Part shown: positions 49,446 to 58,515 of the stretch, piece after piece | How positions within the stretch are numbered: the first letter of the stretch is position 1 | Layout of the letters: the number at the start of each line of letters is the position of its first letter | Source: Enterobacter sp. JUb54 | GTDB taxonomy: Bacteria > Pseudomonadota > Gammaproteobacteria > Enterobacterales > Enterobacteriaceae | Length of the DNA stretch: 64,000 nt | Direction of reading: 5' to 3' | Assembly: GCF_014298075.1 (NCBI RefSeq) | Contig: NZ_CP060418.1 | Span: 3,410,001-3,474,000 of the forward strand | Program-made: the position numbers and the translations under genes | The notes under the pieces: generated by a model | Seen by the model: the letters and a program-made list of their open reading frames with translations, nothing else | Told to the model about the DNA's origin: nothing | Databases searched by the model: none

Positions 49446-50423
49446 TTACTGCACATCCTGAATTTGCTTGATCAAATCCTGATGGTCTTTACCGTATTTA
49501 TCCCGCACTGATTGTGTTGCTTTATAGAAATAGTCGGTGTCAATGTCATAAAACTTAACGCCCTGCTGTTTCATGGTTTCCAGCGATTTGGTGTTATAGG
49601 CTTCCCACAGCTTGCGTTGCTCGGCCTGGGCTTCTTTCGCCAGTTTGATAATTAATTCCTGATCCTCTTTCTTCAGCTTGTCCCACTTTGGTTTAGAGAA
49701 CAGAAAAAGCTCAGGAATAATGAAATGCTTACTCCAGGTATAATTCTTGGCTACCGGCAGGTAGTTATGCGCCACAAAGGTTGGCGGGTTATTTTCCGTG
49801 CCGTCAATCACCCCGGTTTGCATGCCGCTGAAGACCTCGCTGGTCCCCATCGCCACCGCGTTGGCCCCCATCGCTTTTAAGGTATCCAGCGCCACCGGGC
49901 TGGTCTGTACGCGGATTTTCATCCCTTTTAAATCTTCCGGTTTGGCGACCGGATCTTTGGTAATCAGGTTGCGCGTCCCGGCGTCCATCCAGCCAAGGAA
50001 CACCAGCCGTGACTTGCTGTTCGCGGTCAGTCGGTCGCCAATTTCCTGGCCGATCATGCCGTCCAGCACGTGGTGCATATGGTCTTCATCGCGGAAGACA
50101 TACGGCAAGGTGAAGACGTTGATTTCCGGTAAAATCGCCGCTACTGGCGCCATCGACACGCGAATAATATCGATCGCGCCGAGCTGCGCCTGCTCAATCA
50201 TCTGCTTTTCATCGCCCAGTACGCCGCCGGGGAACGTTTTAATATCCAGCCGTCCGTCGGTGGCGGCACTGAGTTTTTCCCCCATGTGTTTTACCGCCAC
50301 GACGTTAGGATAATCAGCAGGATGAACGTCGGCCGCACGCAGCGTTTGTGCCGCGGTTATCTGCGAGGTCAGCAGGAGTCCACACCCCACGCCCAGACTT
50401 AAAAGAGTTTTTCTCAGTTTCAT
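49446..50423 (-). CDS. TRAP transporter substrate-binding protein (DctP family)
   Basis: 325 residues with a signal peptide (MKLRKTLLSLGVGCGLLLTS, cleavage probably after ITAAQ/A around residue 25). The conserved carboxylate-binding Arg is likely in KGMKIRVQTSP; GTRNLITK and NNPPTFVAHNYL are also typical. First gene of the unit, with AGAAGG before the ATG. DctP proteins of this kind often bind uronates or other sugar acids; the ligand here cannot be named. Confidence 0.88.
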   Translation of the reverse strand: MKLRKTLLSLGVGCGLLLTSQITAAQTLRAADVHPADYPNVVAVKHMGEKLSAATDGRLDIKTFPGGVLGDEKQMIEQAQLGAIDIIRVSMAPVAAILPEINVFTLPYVFRDEDHMHHVLDGMIGQEIGDRLTANSKSRLVFLGWMDAGTRNLITKDPVAKPEDLKGMKIRVQTSPVALDTLKAMGANAVAMGTSEVFSGMQTGVIDGTENNPPTFVAHNYLPVAKNYTWSKHFIIPELFLFSKPKWDKLKKEDQELIIKLAKEAQAEQRKLWEAYNTKSLETMKQQGVKFYDIDTDYFYKATQSVRDKYGKDHQDLIKQIQDVQ

Positions 50424-50783
50424 TTACCTTCTCCAGAGATATATAAACGCTAATAGCAAACGGTTTACAGGAACAATGACGGTCTGAATGAAAAGCAGCA
50501 GGAAGAATCTTGTTATTGGTGATGCCAGGGCAGGTTAGCCCCTGTAACAAATTATTACGATGATTATGTTCACAAAAGAAGGAATAACCGTGAGATTTTC
50601 AGCACGCTGTTTCATTTTTGCAACGAAGGTCATTTTACGGAAAAAATAATGTCTGAAAGAGAACAATAGTTGTGATCTCTCACACCTTTATCATTTCAAA
50701 AAAAATAAAACACAACGCGTTGCGGAGATTATTTTTGCAGGAGCGAAAAGAGAAATGGCTGCCGCAGCAGCCATTATTTGAGA
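50424..50783. other. Spacer between the TRAP operon and mgtA
   Basis: 360 bp, AT-rich in part, no convincing gene. It must carry the TRAP promoter (leftward) and the mgtA 3' end. An inverted repeat CAGGG-N8-CCCTG lies near 50526-50544, a possible operator. Confidence 0.4.
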
Positions 50784-53492
50784 TTATTGCCAGCCGTAGC
50801 GTCGGCTATAGAAACCTTTCACCATCTGGGTCAACGTCATATAGCCAACCAGAATAGCAATCAGCCACGGGAAGTAGCTCAGCGGCAGCGCCTGCAGCTG
50901 TAAATAGCCCGCCAGCGGTGAGAACGGCAGCGCGATGCCCACCACCATCACTACCAGGGTCATGGCAAACAGCGGCCACGCGGCGCGGCTCTGGATAAAC
51001 GGGATTCGCCGCGTACGGATCATATGCACAATCAGCGTTTGCGACAGCAGCCCTTCAATAAACCAGCCGGACTGGAACAGCGTCTGCGCTTCCGGCACGT
51101 TGGCGTGGAACACCCACCACATCAGGCAGAAGGTCAGAATATCGAAAATCGAGCTGATCGGGCCGAAGAAGACCATGAAGCGCCCCAGTTCCGCAGGGTT
51201 CCAGCGCTGCGGCTTGCGGATCTGCTCATCATCGACGTTATCAAACGGGATCGCCACCTGGGATACATCGTACAGCAGGTTCTGGATCAGTAAGTGCAGC
51301 GGCAGCATCGGCAGGAACGGCAGAAAGGCGCTCGCCACCAGCACGCTGAAGACGTTACCGAAGTTCGAACTGGCGGTCATTTTGATGTATTTCAGCATGT
51401 TGGCGAAAGTACGGCGGCCTTCGATCACCCCCTCTTCCAATACCATCAGGCTTTTTTCCAGCAGAATAATATCCGCCGCTTCCCGGGCAATATCCACCGC
51501 GCCATCCACGGAGATGCCGATATCCGCCGCGCGCAGCGCCGGAGCATCGTTGATGCCATCGCCCATAAAGCCGACCACATGCCCTTCGCGCTTCAACAGC
51601 GTCACGATGCGCTCTTTATGCAATGGCGCAAGACGGGCGAACAGCGTGGTGCGTTTTGCCAGTTGGGCCAGCTCGTCATCGCTCAGCGCTTCAATCTGGC
51701 TGCCGATGACCACTTCGCCGGGGTCCAGCCCCACTTCATGGCACACTTTCGCCGCGACCAGTTCGCTATCCCCGGTGAGGATTTTGACGGTAATCCCGCT
51801 GGCCTTCAGCGCTTTCAGAGCCGGCGCGGTGGTCTCTTTCGGCGGATCGAGGAAGGCGATGTAGCCTTCGAGAATCAGGTCAGACTCATCGGCCCGCTGG
51901 TAGTCGCCTTCGCGGGCCGGCAGATAGCGGGTCGCTACCGCCACCACTCGCAGCCCCTGGCGGTTGAGCGTATCGGTCACGCGTTTGATGCGGCGCAGCA
52001 TGGTGTCGTCCAGCGGCACGATATCGCCGTTGTAGCGCACCTGGGTCGACACATTAAGGATCTCCTGCAGCGCGCCTTTGCAAATCAGCTGATGTACCCC
52101 TTCCTGCTCACTCACGACCACCGACATGCGGCGACGCTCAAAGTCGAACGGGATCTCATCCACTTTCTGCCAGCGTTCGGAAAGCTGACGCGCCGCGTCG
52201 AGTTCAACCCCTTCCAGCACCGCCGTATCGAGCAGATTTTTCAACCCGGTCTGATAGTGGCTATTCAGCCAGGCGCTGTGCAGTACCCGCTCGCTGACTT
52301 TGCCGGAGACGTCGGTGTGGTTCTCCAGCACGATTTTGTCCTGCGTCAGGGTGCCGGTTTTATCGGTACACAGGATGTCCATCGCGCCGAAATTCTGGAT
52401 AGCATCGAGGTGCTTGACGATGACTTTCTGTTTCGAGAGCTTCACCGCCCCGCGCGCCAGGGTCGAGGTGACAATCATCGGCAGCATTTCCGGCGTCAGG
52501 CCGACCGCCACCGACAGCGCAAACAGCGCAGCTTCCCACCAGTCGCCCTTGGTAAAGCCGTTAATCAGCAACACCACCGGCGCCATCACCAGCATAAAGC
52601 GGATCAGCAGCATGCTGACGCGGCTGATGCCTTTCTGGAAGGCATTCGGCTCGCTCTCCTGCTCGCTGACCCGTCCGGCCAGCTGACCAAACCAGGTGTT
52701 GCCGCCGGTCGCAAAGACGATCGCCTGCGCCGTGCCGCTCACCACGTTGGTGCCCATAAAGCACAGGGTGTCGCACTCCAGCGGGTTGCTTTGCTGTGGG
52801 TCGCGGCTGTGCACCACTTTTTCGACCGGCAGCGATTCACCGGTCAGCGAGGCCTGGGCGACGAACAGATCCCGCGCCTGGAGGATACGCAGGTCCGCGG
52901 GGATCATATCTCCCGCCGACAGCTTGACGATATCGCCCGGCACCAGCTGGTCGATAGGCAGCTCGCACCAGCGGCTTTCCCCCTGCTCGTTGACCACCCG
53001 CAGCACCGTCGCGGTATTGCTGACCATCGCCTTGAGGGCATCCGCCGCTTTAGTCGAGCGGGCTTCCTGAACAAAGTTGAGTAACGTGGAGATCCCCACC
53101 ATCAGCGCAATCACGCCGGCGGCAAACAGATCTTCCGTTGCATAAGAGACGATCCCCAACACGGTGAGCAGCAGGTTGAAGGGGTTGCGATAGCAGGTCC
53201 ACAGATGCACCCACCATGGCGACGGCTTCTGCGCCGGGATCTGGTTGTCGCCGAAGCGAGCTATTTTCTCTGCAACTTCGCTAGCGTTCAGCCCTTCCGG
53301 GTGGCTGTCGAAGGCGCGCCAGAGTTCATTGTCGTCCATCGCCGCCACGTTCAGGCAGTGCTTGCCTAGCGAGTCAGGAATCGGCGTACTGGCCAGATGG
53401 CGAGCGTCCGGTAACGGGTCACGCTGAACCAGTCGGCGTGGCAAATGGCGGCTGAGCTGAGTAAACAGCTGCCGGGTCATATTTTTCAACAT
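50784..53492 (-). CDS. mgtA: Magnesium-importing P-type ATPase MgtA
   Basis: 902 residues (898 in E. coli). P3B ATPase bringing Mg2+ into the cytoplasm when it is scarce. Phosphorylation motif DKTGTLT near residue 380, TGES actuator loop (ASLTGESLPVEK), hinge MGDGINDAPALRAADIG and ten membrane spans are all present. Starts [20 protein letters not shown] behind GGAGGG. Preceded by a ~270-base leader with mgtL and a PhoP box. Confidence 0.96.
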   Translation of the reverse strand: MLKNMTRQLFTQLSRHLPRRLVQRDPLPDARHLASTPIPDSLGKHCLNVAAMDDNELWRAFDSHPEGLNASEVAEKIARFGDNQIPAQKPSPWWVHLWTCYRNPFNLLLTVLGIVSYATEDLFAAGVIALMVGISTLLNFVQEARSTKAADALKAMVSNTATVLRVVNEQGESRWCELPIDQLVPGDIVKLSAGDMIPADLRILQARDLFVAQASLTGESLPVEKVVHSRDPQQSNPLECDTLCFMGTNVVSGTAQAIVFATGGNTWFGQLAGRVSEQESEPNAFQKGISRVSMLLIRFMLVMAPVVLLINGFTKGDWWEAALFALSVAVGLTPEMLPMIVTSTLARGAVKLSKQKVIVKHLDAIQNFGAMDILCTDKTGTLTQDKIVLENHTDVSGKVSERVLHSAWLNSHYQTGLKNLLDTAVLEGVELDAARQLSERWQKVDEIPFDFERRRMSVVVSEQEGVHQLICKGALQEILNVSTQVRYNGDIVPLDDTMLRRIKRVTDTLNRQGLRVVAVATRYLPAREGDYQRADESDLILEGYIAFLDPPKETTAPALKALKASGITVKILTGDSELVAAKVCHEVGLDPGEVVIGSQIEALSDDELAQLAKRTTLFARLAPLHKERIVTLLKREGHVVGFMGDGINDAPALRAADIGISVDGAVDIAREAADIILLEKSLMVLEEGVIEGRRTFANMLKYIKMTASSNFGNVFSVLVASAFLPFLPMLPLHLLIQNLLYDVSQVAIPFDNVDDEQIRKPQRWNPAELGRFMVFFGPISSIFDILTFCLMWWVFHANVPEAQTLFQSGWFIEGLLSQTLIVHMIRTRRIPFIQSRAAWPLFAMTLVVMVVGIALPFSPLAGYLQLQALPLSYFPWLIAILVGYMTLTQMVKGFYSRRYGWQ

Positions 53493-53766
53493 AAACAGTC
53501 CCTCCGCGCTCGCACAAGCGAACGCAGCACAACTGACAGGCGCAACAAAACGCTACCTGTCAGGTATTATTTTTTTATGGCAGGGACATCAAGGACGTCA
53601 CTGCTTTACGCTTCCGGTAAAGCAGTGCTAAGCAGGCTTACCGGAAAAGAGAGTTACTCCATCGAGGATGAGGAGTGGGATCGGGGTCCATAAAATCTCC
53701 GGTAAGTGAGGAAAAACGGCGCAGACTATAGCGCAACCAGCGGGCAAGTTGAACCCGCTGTCGCCA
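53493..53766 (-). promoter_or_regulatory. mgtA 5' leader (Mg2+-responsive)
   Basis: About 270 bases from the probable start site to mgtA, containing the mgtL leader peptide and several inverted repeats. In Salmonella and E. coli this leader stops transcription at high Mg2+ and reads through at low Mg2+ or low proline. Presence of mgtL and position support the same here; the stem-loops were not folded. Confidence 0.7.
53638..53691 (-). CDS. mgtL: mgtA leader peptide MgtL
   Basis: 17 codons, MDPDPTPHPRWSNSLFR, with GGAG five bases before the ATG. Same length and the same M-x-PDPTP start as E. coli MgtL. Its Pro and Asp codons make ribosome stalling sensitive to Mg2+ and proline, which sets the fold of the leader and expression of mgtA. 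Confidence 0.9.
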   Translation of the reverse strand: MDPDPTPHPRWSNSLFR

Positions 53767-53784
53767 ATAATAACCCCGCGGAAC

Positions 53785-53801
53785 TAAACCAGACGTAAAC
53801 C
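53785..53801 (-). promoter_or_regulatory. PhoP box of mgtA
   Basis: On the minus strand GGTTTA, five bases, GGTTTA: the direct hexamer repeat bound by PhoP. A TATTAT -10 lies 12 bases downstream (53767-53772), the arrangement of PhoP-activated promoters. Confidence 0.85.
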
Positions 53802-53871
53802 AGACTTTGCTCATTGCGGTTTGGTTGAGTAGCATTAGGCTCACTAAATCGGATGACCACGAGAACCCTGC

Positions 53872-54819
53872 ATGCAAAACCGGCTGACCATTAAAGATAT
53901 CGCGCGCTTAAGCGGCGTCGGGAAATCGACGGTATCCCGAGTGCTCAACAATGAAAGCGGCGTAAACGAACGCACCCGTGAACGGGTCGAAGCGGTGATG
54001 CTGCAGCACGGTTTCTCGCCTTCCCGTTCCGCCCGGGCGATGCGTGGTCAAAGCGACAAAGTGGTGGCCATTATCGTCACCCGTCTTGATTCGCTGTCGG
54101 AAAACCTGGCCGTACAGACCATGCTGCCGGCCTTCTACGAGCAGGGTTTCGATCCGATTATGATGGAAAGCCAGTTTTCTCCGGCGCTGGTCGGGGAGCA
54201 TCTGAGGATCCTCGCCCGCCGCAATATCGATGGCGTGGTGCTGTTTGGTTTTACCGGCATCACCGAAGAGATGCTGACGCCCTGGCGCGAATCGATGGTG
54301 CTGCTGGCGCGCGACGCGCCGGGTTTCGCCTCGGTCTGCTACGACGATAACGGCGCGGTCAACCTGCTGATGCAGCGCCTGTACGACAGCGGGCATCGCC
54401 ACATCAGTTTTCTCGGGGTGCCCCATAGTGACGTCACCACCGGGCAGCGCCGCCATCAGGCTTATCTCGATTTCTGCGCGCAGCACCAGCTCACCCCGTC
54501 CGCCGCCCTGCCGGGCCTGGCGATGAAACAGGGCTACGACAATGTCTCCAGCGTGCTGACGCCGGAGACCAGCGCGCTGCTGTGCGCCACCGACACCCTC
54601 GCCCTTGGCGCCAGTAAGTATTTACAGGAGCAGCAGATTGCCCACCTGCAGGTTGCCAGCGTCGGCAGCACGCCGCTGATGAAGTTTCTTCACCCGGAGA
54701 TTGTCACCGTCAACCCAGGCTACGCCGAAGCCGGGCGCCAGGCTGCCCAGCAGTTGATCGCGCAGATCGCCGGCCAGACAGAACCCCGCCAGATCGTGAT
54801 TCCCGCCGCGCTTATTTAA
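53872..54819 (+). CDS. treR: Trehalose operon repressor TreR
   Basis: 315 residues, as in E. coli. LacI-family: helix-turn-helix TIKDIARLSGVGKSTVSRVL at residues 5-25, then a periplasmic-binding-protein-like domain that binds trehalose-6-phosphate (inducer). Located just ahead of treB and divergent from mgtA. Confidence 0.95.
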   Translation: MQNRLTIKDIARLSGVGKSTVSRVLNNESGVNERTRERVEAVMLQHGFSPSRSARAMRGQSDKVVAIIVTRLDSLSENLAVQTMLPAFYEQGFDPIMMESQFSPALVGEHLRILARRNIDGVVLFGFTGITEEMLTPWRESMVLLARDAPGFASVCYDDNGAVNLLMQRLYDSGHRHISFLGVPHSDVTTGQRRHQAYLDFCAQHQLTPSAALPGLAMKQGYDNVSSVLTPETSALLCATDTLALGASKYLQEQQIAHLQVASVGSTPLMKFLHPEIVTVNPGYAEAGRQAAQQLIAQIAGQTEPRQIVIPAALI

Positions 54820-54857
54820 GCCCTGAGGATGGATTTATGTGATCCTTGCTGCGTTTC

Positions 54858-54869
54858 GGGAACGTTCCC
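54858..54869. promoter_or_regulatory. TreR operator
   Basis: Perfect palindrome GGGAACGTTCCC, 80 bp before treB, with the central CG typical of LacI-family sites. Confidence 0.82.
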
Positions 54870-54948
54870 ATTTTGAAATTCCCACGGACCCGTTAGGATT
54901 CGTCTCAGGTCATTACGCAATCTCTTCCCTCTGTTTTGAGGCCTCATA

Positions 54949-56367
54949 ATGAGTAAAGTAAATCAGCAGGACATCGATAAATTGATCGAACTGGTGGGCG
55001 GGCGCGATAACATTGCTACCGTCAGCCACTGCATTACCCGTCTGCGCTTTGTGCTGAACAATCCGGCCATTGCCAAACCCAAAGAGATCGAACAGCTGCG
55101 CATGGTGAAGGGCTGCTTCACCAACGCCGGGCAGTTCCAGGTGGTGATTGGCACGGAAGTGGACGATTACTACAAGGCGCTGCTGGCGACCACCGGCCAG
55201 GCATCTGCTGATAAAGAGCAGGCTAAACAGGCTGCGCGACAAAATATGAAGTGGCACGAGCAGCTGATCTCGCATTTTGCCGAGATCTTCTTCCCGCTGC
55301 TGCCGGCGCTGATCAGCGGCGGCCTGATCCTCGGCTTCCGTAACGTGATCGGCGATCTGCCGATGAGCAACGGGCAGACGCTGGCGCAAATGCACCCGTC
55401 GCTGCAAACCATTTATGACTTCCTGTGGCTGATTGGCGAAGCCATCTTCTTCTACCTGCCGGTCGGTATCTGCTGGTCAGCGGTGAAGAAAATGGGCGGA
55501 ACGCCGATCCTCGGCATCGTGCTCGGCGTAACCCTTGTTTCTCCGCAGTTGATGAACGCCTATATGCTGGGTCAGCAGGTGCCGGAAGTGTGGAACTTCG
55601 GTCTGTTTACCATTGCGAAAGTCGGCTACCAGGCGCAGGTTATCCCGGCGCTGCTGGCTGGCCTGGCGCTGGGCTTCATCGAAACTCGCCTCAAACGTAT
55701 CGTCCCTGACTACCTCTATCTGGTGGTGGTGCCGGTATGTTCGCTGATTCTGGCGGTCTTCCTTGCCCATGCCTTTATCGGCCCGTTTGGCCGCATGATC
55801 GGCGACGGCGTGGCCTTCGCGGTGCGTCACCTGATGACCGGCAGCTTTGCGCCGATTGGCGCCGCCCTGTTCGGCTTCCTGTATGCCCCGCTGGTGATTA
55901 CCGGGGTCCATCAGACGACGCTGGCTATCGATATGCAGATGATTCAGAGCATGGGCGGCACCCCGGTGTGGCCGTTGATTGCCCTGTCTAACATCGCCCA
56001 GGCATCGGCGGTCGTCGGCATTATCATCGCCAGCCGCAAACAGAACGAGCGTGAAATTTCGGTGCCGGCCGCTATCTCGGCCTACCTTGGGGTCACGGAA
56101 CCGGCCATGTACGGGATCAACCTGAAATACCGCTTCCCGATGCTCTGCGCGATGATCGGCTCCGGCCTTGCCGGGCTGCTGTGTGGCCTGAACGGCGTGA
56201 TGGCGAACGGTATCGGCGTCGGCGGGCTGCCGGGGATCCTCTCCATCCAGCCAACTTACTGGCAGGTCTTCGGGTTAGCGATGGTCATCGCGGTGGTGGT
56301 GCCGATTACGCTCACCACGATCGTGTACCAGCGTAAATTCCGTCAGGGCACCTTACAGATTGTCTGA
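54949..56367 (+). CDS. treB: Trehalose PTS permease IIBC TreB
   Basis: 472 residues. EIIB domain at the N-terminus with phosphorylated Cys28 (VSHCITRLRF) and an EIIC membrane domain (~100-460, about ten spans). Imports trehalose as trehalose-6-phosphate. It has no IIA domain; the glucose IIA serves in E. coli. Followed after 51 bp by treC. Confidence 0.95.
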   Translation: MSKVNQQDIDKLIELVGGRDNIATVSHCITRLRFVLNNPAIAKPKEIEQLRMVKGCFTNAGQFQVVIGTEVDDYYKALLATTGQASADKEQAKQAARQNMKWHEQLISHFAEIFFPLLPALISGGLILGFRNVIGDLPMSNGQTLAQMHPSLQTIYDFLWLIGEAIFFYLPVGICWSAVKKMGGTPILGIVLGVTLVSPQLMNAYMLGQQVPEVWNFGLFTIAKVGYQAQVIPALLAGLALGFIETRLKRIVPDYLYLVVVPVCSLILAVFLAHAFIGPFGRMIGDGVAFAVRHLMTGSFAPIGAALFGFLYAPLVITGVHQTTLAIDMQMIQSMGGTPVWPLIALSNIAQASAVVGIIIASRKQNEREISVPAAISAYLGVTEPAMYGINLKYRFPMLCAMIGSGLAGLLCGLNGVMANGIGVGGLPGILSIQPTYWQVFGLAMVIAVVVPITLTTIVYQRKFRQGTLQIV

Positions 56368-56418
56368 TTTTATCTTTCGGGGCGCGCTAGCGCCCCTTCG
56401 TTGTAGCAGGAAAGCGAT

Positions 56419-58074
56419 ATGAATACCCTTCCCCACTGGTGGCAAAACGGCGTTATTTACCAAATTTATCCGAAGAGTTTCCAGGACACGACCGGCAGCG
56501 GCACCGGCGATCTGCGCGGGGTCACCTCGCGCCTCGACTATCTGCAAACCCTCGGCGTGGACGCTATCTGGCTGACGCCATTCTACGTCTCACCGCAGGT
56601 GGATAACGGCTACGATGTCGCGAACTATACCGCCATCGATCCCACCTACGGCACCCTGGATGATTTCGACGAACTGGTGGCCGAGGCCAAAGCGCGCGGG
56701 ATCCGCATCGTGCTGGATATGGTCCTCAACCATACCTCAACCGCACACGCCTGGTTTCGCGAGTCGTTAAACAAAGAGAGCCCCTACCGCCAGTTTTACA
56801 TCTGGCGCGATGGCGAGCCCACCGCCCCACCGAACAACTGGCGTTCGAAATTTGGCGGCAACGCCTGGCAGTGGCACGCCGAGAGCGGGCAGTACTATCT
56901 GCATCTGTTCGCCACGGAGCAGGCCGATCTCAACTGGGAAAACCCGGCGGTACGGGAAGAGCTCAAAAAGGTGTGCGAATTCTGGGCCGACCGCGGCGTC
57001 GACGGCCTGCGCCTTGATGTGGTTAACCTGATTTCAAAAGATCAGACCTTCCCGACGGATGACCAGGGCGACGGACGCCGTTTTTATACCGACGGCCCAC
57101 GGGTTCATGAGTTCCTGCAGGAGATGAGCCGCGATGTCTTCACCCCGCGTCAGTTGATGACGGTGGGCGAGATGTCCTCCACTTCGCTGGAACATTGCCA
57201 GCAGTATGCGGCGCAGGACGGCCGCGAGCTGTCGATGACCTTTAACTTCCACCACCTGAAGGTCGATTATCCCGGCGGCGAAAAGTGGTCCCTGGCACGT
57301 CCTGACTACGTGGCACTCAAAGCGCTGTTCAGCCACTGGCAACAGGGGATGCACAACCGGGCATGGAATGCGCTGTTCTGGTGTAACCACGATCAGCCGC
57401 GCATCGTGTCGCGCTTCGGCGATGAAGGTGAATACCGGGTTCCGGCGGCGAAAATGCTGGCGATGGTACTACACGGCATGCAGGGCACCCCGTATATCTA
57501 TCAGGGTGAAGAGATTGGCATGACCAACCCCCACTTCTCGGACATCAACGCGTATCGCGACGTGGAAAGCCACAACATGTTTATTGAACGCTCGGCGCAG
57601 GGACAGGCGCCGGACGAGCTGCTGGCGATCCTCGCCAGTAAATCGCGCGATAACAGCCGCACGCCGATGCAGTGGGATCGCCGCGCCCAGGGCGGCTTTA
57701 CCACCGGCGAGCCGTGGATTTCCCTGTGCGATAACTATCAGACCATCAATGCCGAAGCGGCGCTGGCAGACCCGGACTCCGTGTTTTACACCTACCAGCA
57801 GCTGATTACGTTACGCAAGACCACGCCGGTGCTGATCTGGGGAGATTATCAGGATCTCCTGGCGGAACATCCTGCGCTGTGGTGCTATCGCCGCCAGTGG
57901 CAGGGCAAAACCCTGGTCGTCGCCGCCAACCTGAGTCGCGAATTCCAGAGCTGGCATCACCGCGAGATGGAGGGCGACTGGCAGGTGCTGATGAGCAACT
58001 ACCCGGAGGCAGCCAACCGCCCTGCAGCCATGACGCTACGTCCGTTTGAAGCCATCTGGTGGTTGCAGGAGTAA
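56419..58074 (+). CDS. treC: Trehalose-6-phosphate hydrolase TreC
   Basis: 551 residues, as in E. coli. GH13 enzyme cutting trehalose-6-phosphate to glucose and glucose-6-phosphate. GH13 motifs: DMVLNHTS, GLRLDVVNL (nucleophile Asp), TVGEMSS (acid Glu) and CNHDQPR. Starts MNTLPHWWQNGVIYQIYPKSF behind AGGAAAG. Second gene of treBC. Confidence 0.96.
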   Translation: MNTLPHWWQNGVIYQIYPKSFQDTTGSGTGDLRGVTSRLDYLQTLGVDAIWLTPFYVSPQVDNGYDVANYTAIDPTYGTLDDFDELVAEAKARGIRIVLDMVLNHTSTAHAWFRESLNKESPYRQFYIWRDGEPTAPPNNWRSKFGGNAWQWHAESGQYYLHLFATEQADLNWENPAVREELKKVCEFWADRGVDGLRLDVVNLISKDQTFPTDDQGDGRRFYTDGPRVHEFLQEMSRDVFTPRQLMTVGEMSSTSLEHCQQYAAQDGRELSMTFNFHHLKVDYPGGEKWSLARPDYVALKALFSHWQQGMHNRAWNALFWCNHDQPRIVSRFGDEGEYRVPAAKMLAMVLHGMQGTPYIYQGEEIGMTNPHFSDINAYRDVESHNMFIERSAQGQAPDELLAILASKSRDNSRTPMQWDRRAQGGFTTGEPWISLCDNYQTINAEAALADPDSVFYTYQQLITLRKTTPVLIWGDYQDLLAEHPALWCYRRQWQGKTLVVAANLSREFQSWHHREMEGDWQVLMSNYPEAANRPAAMTLRPFEAIWWLQE

Positions 58075-58078
58075 CCTT

Positions 58079-58140
58079 TCCCCGGCTTGCACTGCGCTCA
58101 ACCGGGCTACGGGGGCCGTTCCCGCAGCCCGGACAGGGGC
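58079..58140. repeat. Single degenerate REP pair after treC
   Basis: CCCCGGCTTGCACTGCGCTC with ACCGGGCTAC and an opposed GCAGCCCGGACAGGGGC: one REP pair in the treC-nrdD gap. Confidence 0.7.
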
Positions 58141-58150
58141 GAATCACATG

Positions 58151-58174
58151 ACGCTGGCCGGTGCCAGCGTTTTT
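58151..58174 (+). terminator. treC terminator
   Basis: ACGCTGGC, loop CGGT, GCCAGCGT, TTTT. Confidence 0.88.
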
Positions 58175-58296
58175 GCCTTCTTCCCGCCAATTTCCGCTTA
58201 TTTTTTAGTCAGATAAATTTACATTCCGCGCGGGTGCCCAGCCTGCGTACTCTCGTCTTTTTACTTTGTCCTGCATCAATAAAATAGCAAACATCT

Positions 58297-58310
58297 TTGA
58301 TGCAAATCAC
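58297..58310 (+). promoter_or_regulatory. FNR box upstream of nrdD
   Basis: TTGAT-GCAA-ATCAC, one mismatch from the FNR consensus TTGAT-N4-ATCAA. Anaerobic activation would suit the oxygen-sensitive reductase downstream. Confidence 0.78.
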
Positions 58311-58350
58311 TACATATAGAACTTAAAATGCGTGCCGGCCCTACATATGG
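58310..58350 (+). promoter_or_regulatory. Two NrdR-like boxes upstream of nrdD
   Basis: CTACATATAG (58310-58319) and CTACATATGG (58341-58350) lie exactly 31 bp apart, three helical turns. Paired boxes at this distance are the hallmark of NrdR sites at reductase promoters. Confidence 0.65.
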
Positions 58351-58515
58351 TATCAATCGTCTATTATGTCACCATAGCCCATCGAACTCTGGCGGTGATG
58401 GGATGTGGATAAAAAGGGCCGGAACCGGAGCAACACGGCGGCAGGTATAGCCCCAGTGACTTCGGCAAACTTTCCGCCTCTGTGGATAACCTGTTCTATA
58501 AAGTATGGAGTGATC

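Noticed and set aside
51294-53084. Antisense open frame of 596 codons opposite mgtA
   Set aside because: Shadow of mgtA; composition rich in His, Gln and Arg and no family resemblance. Similar shadows lie opposite nrdD (58852-60729), iolA (29578-31002) and the gpdQ-operon ATPase (9305-10357).
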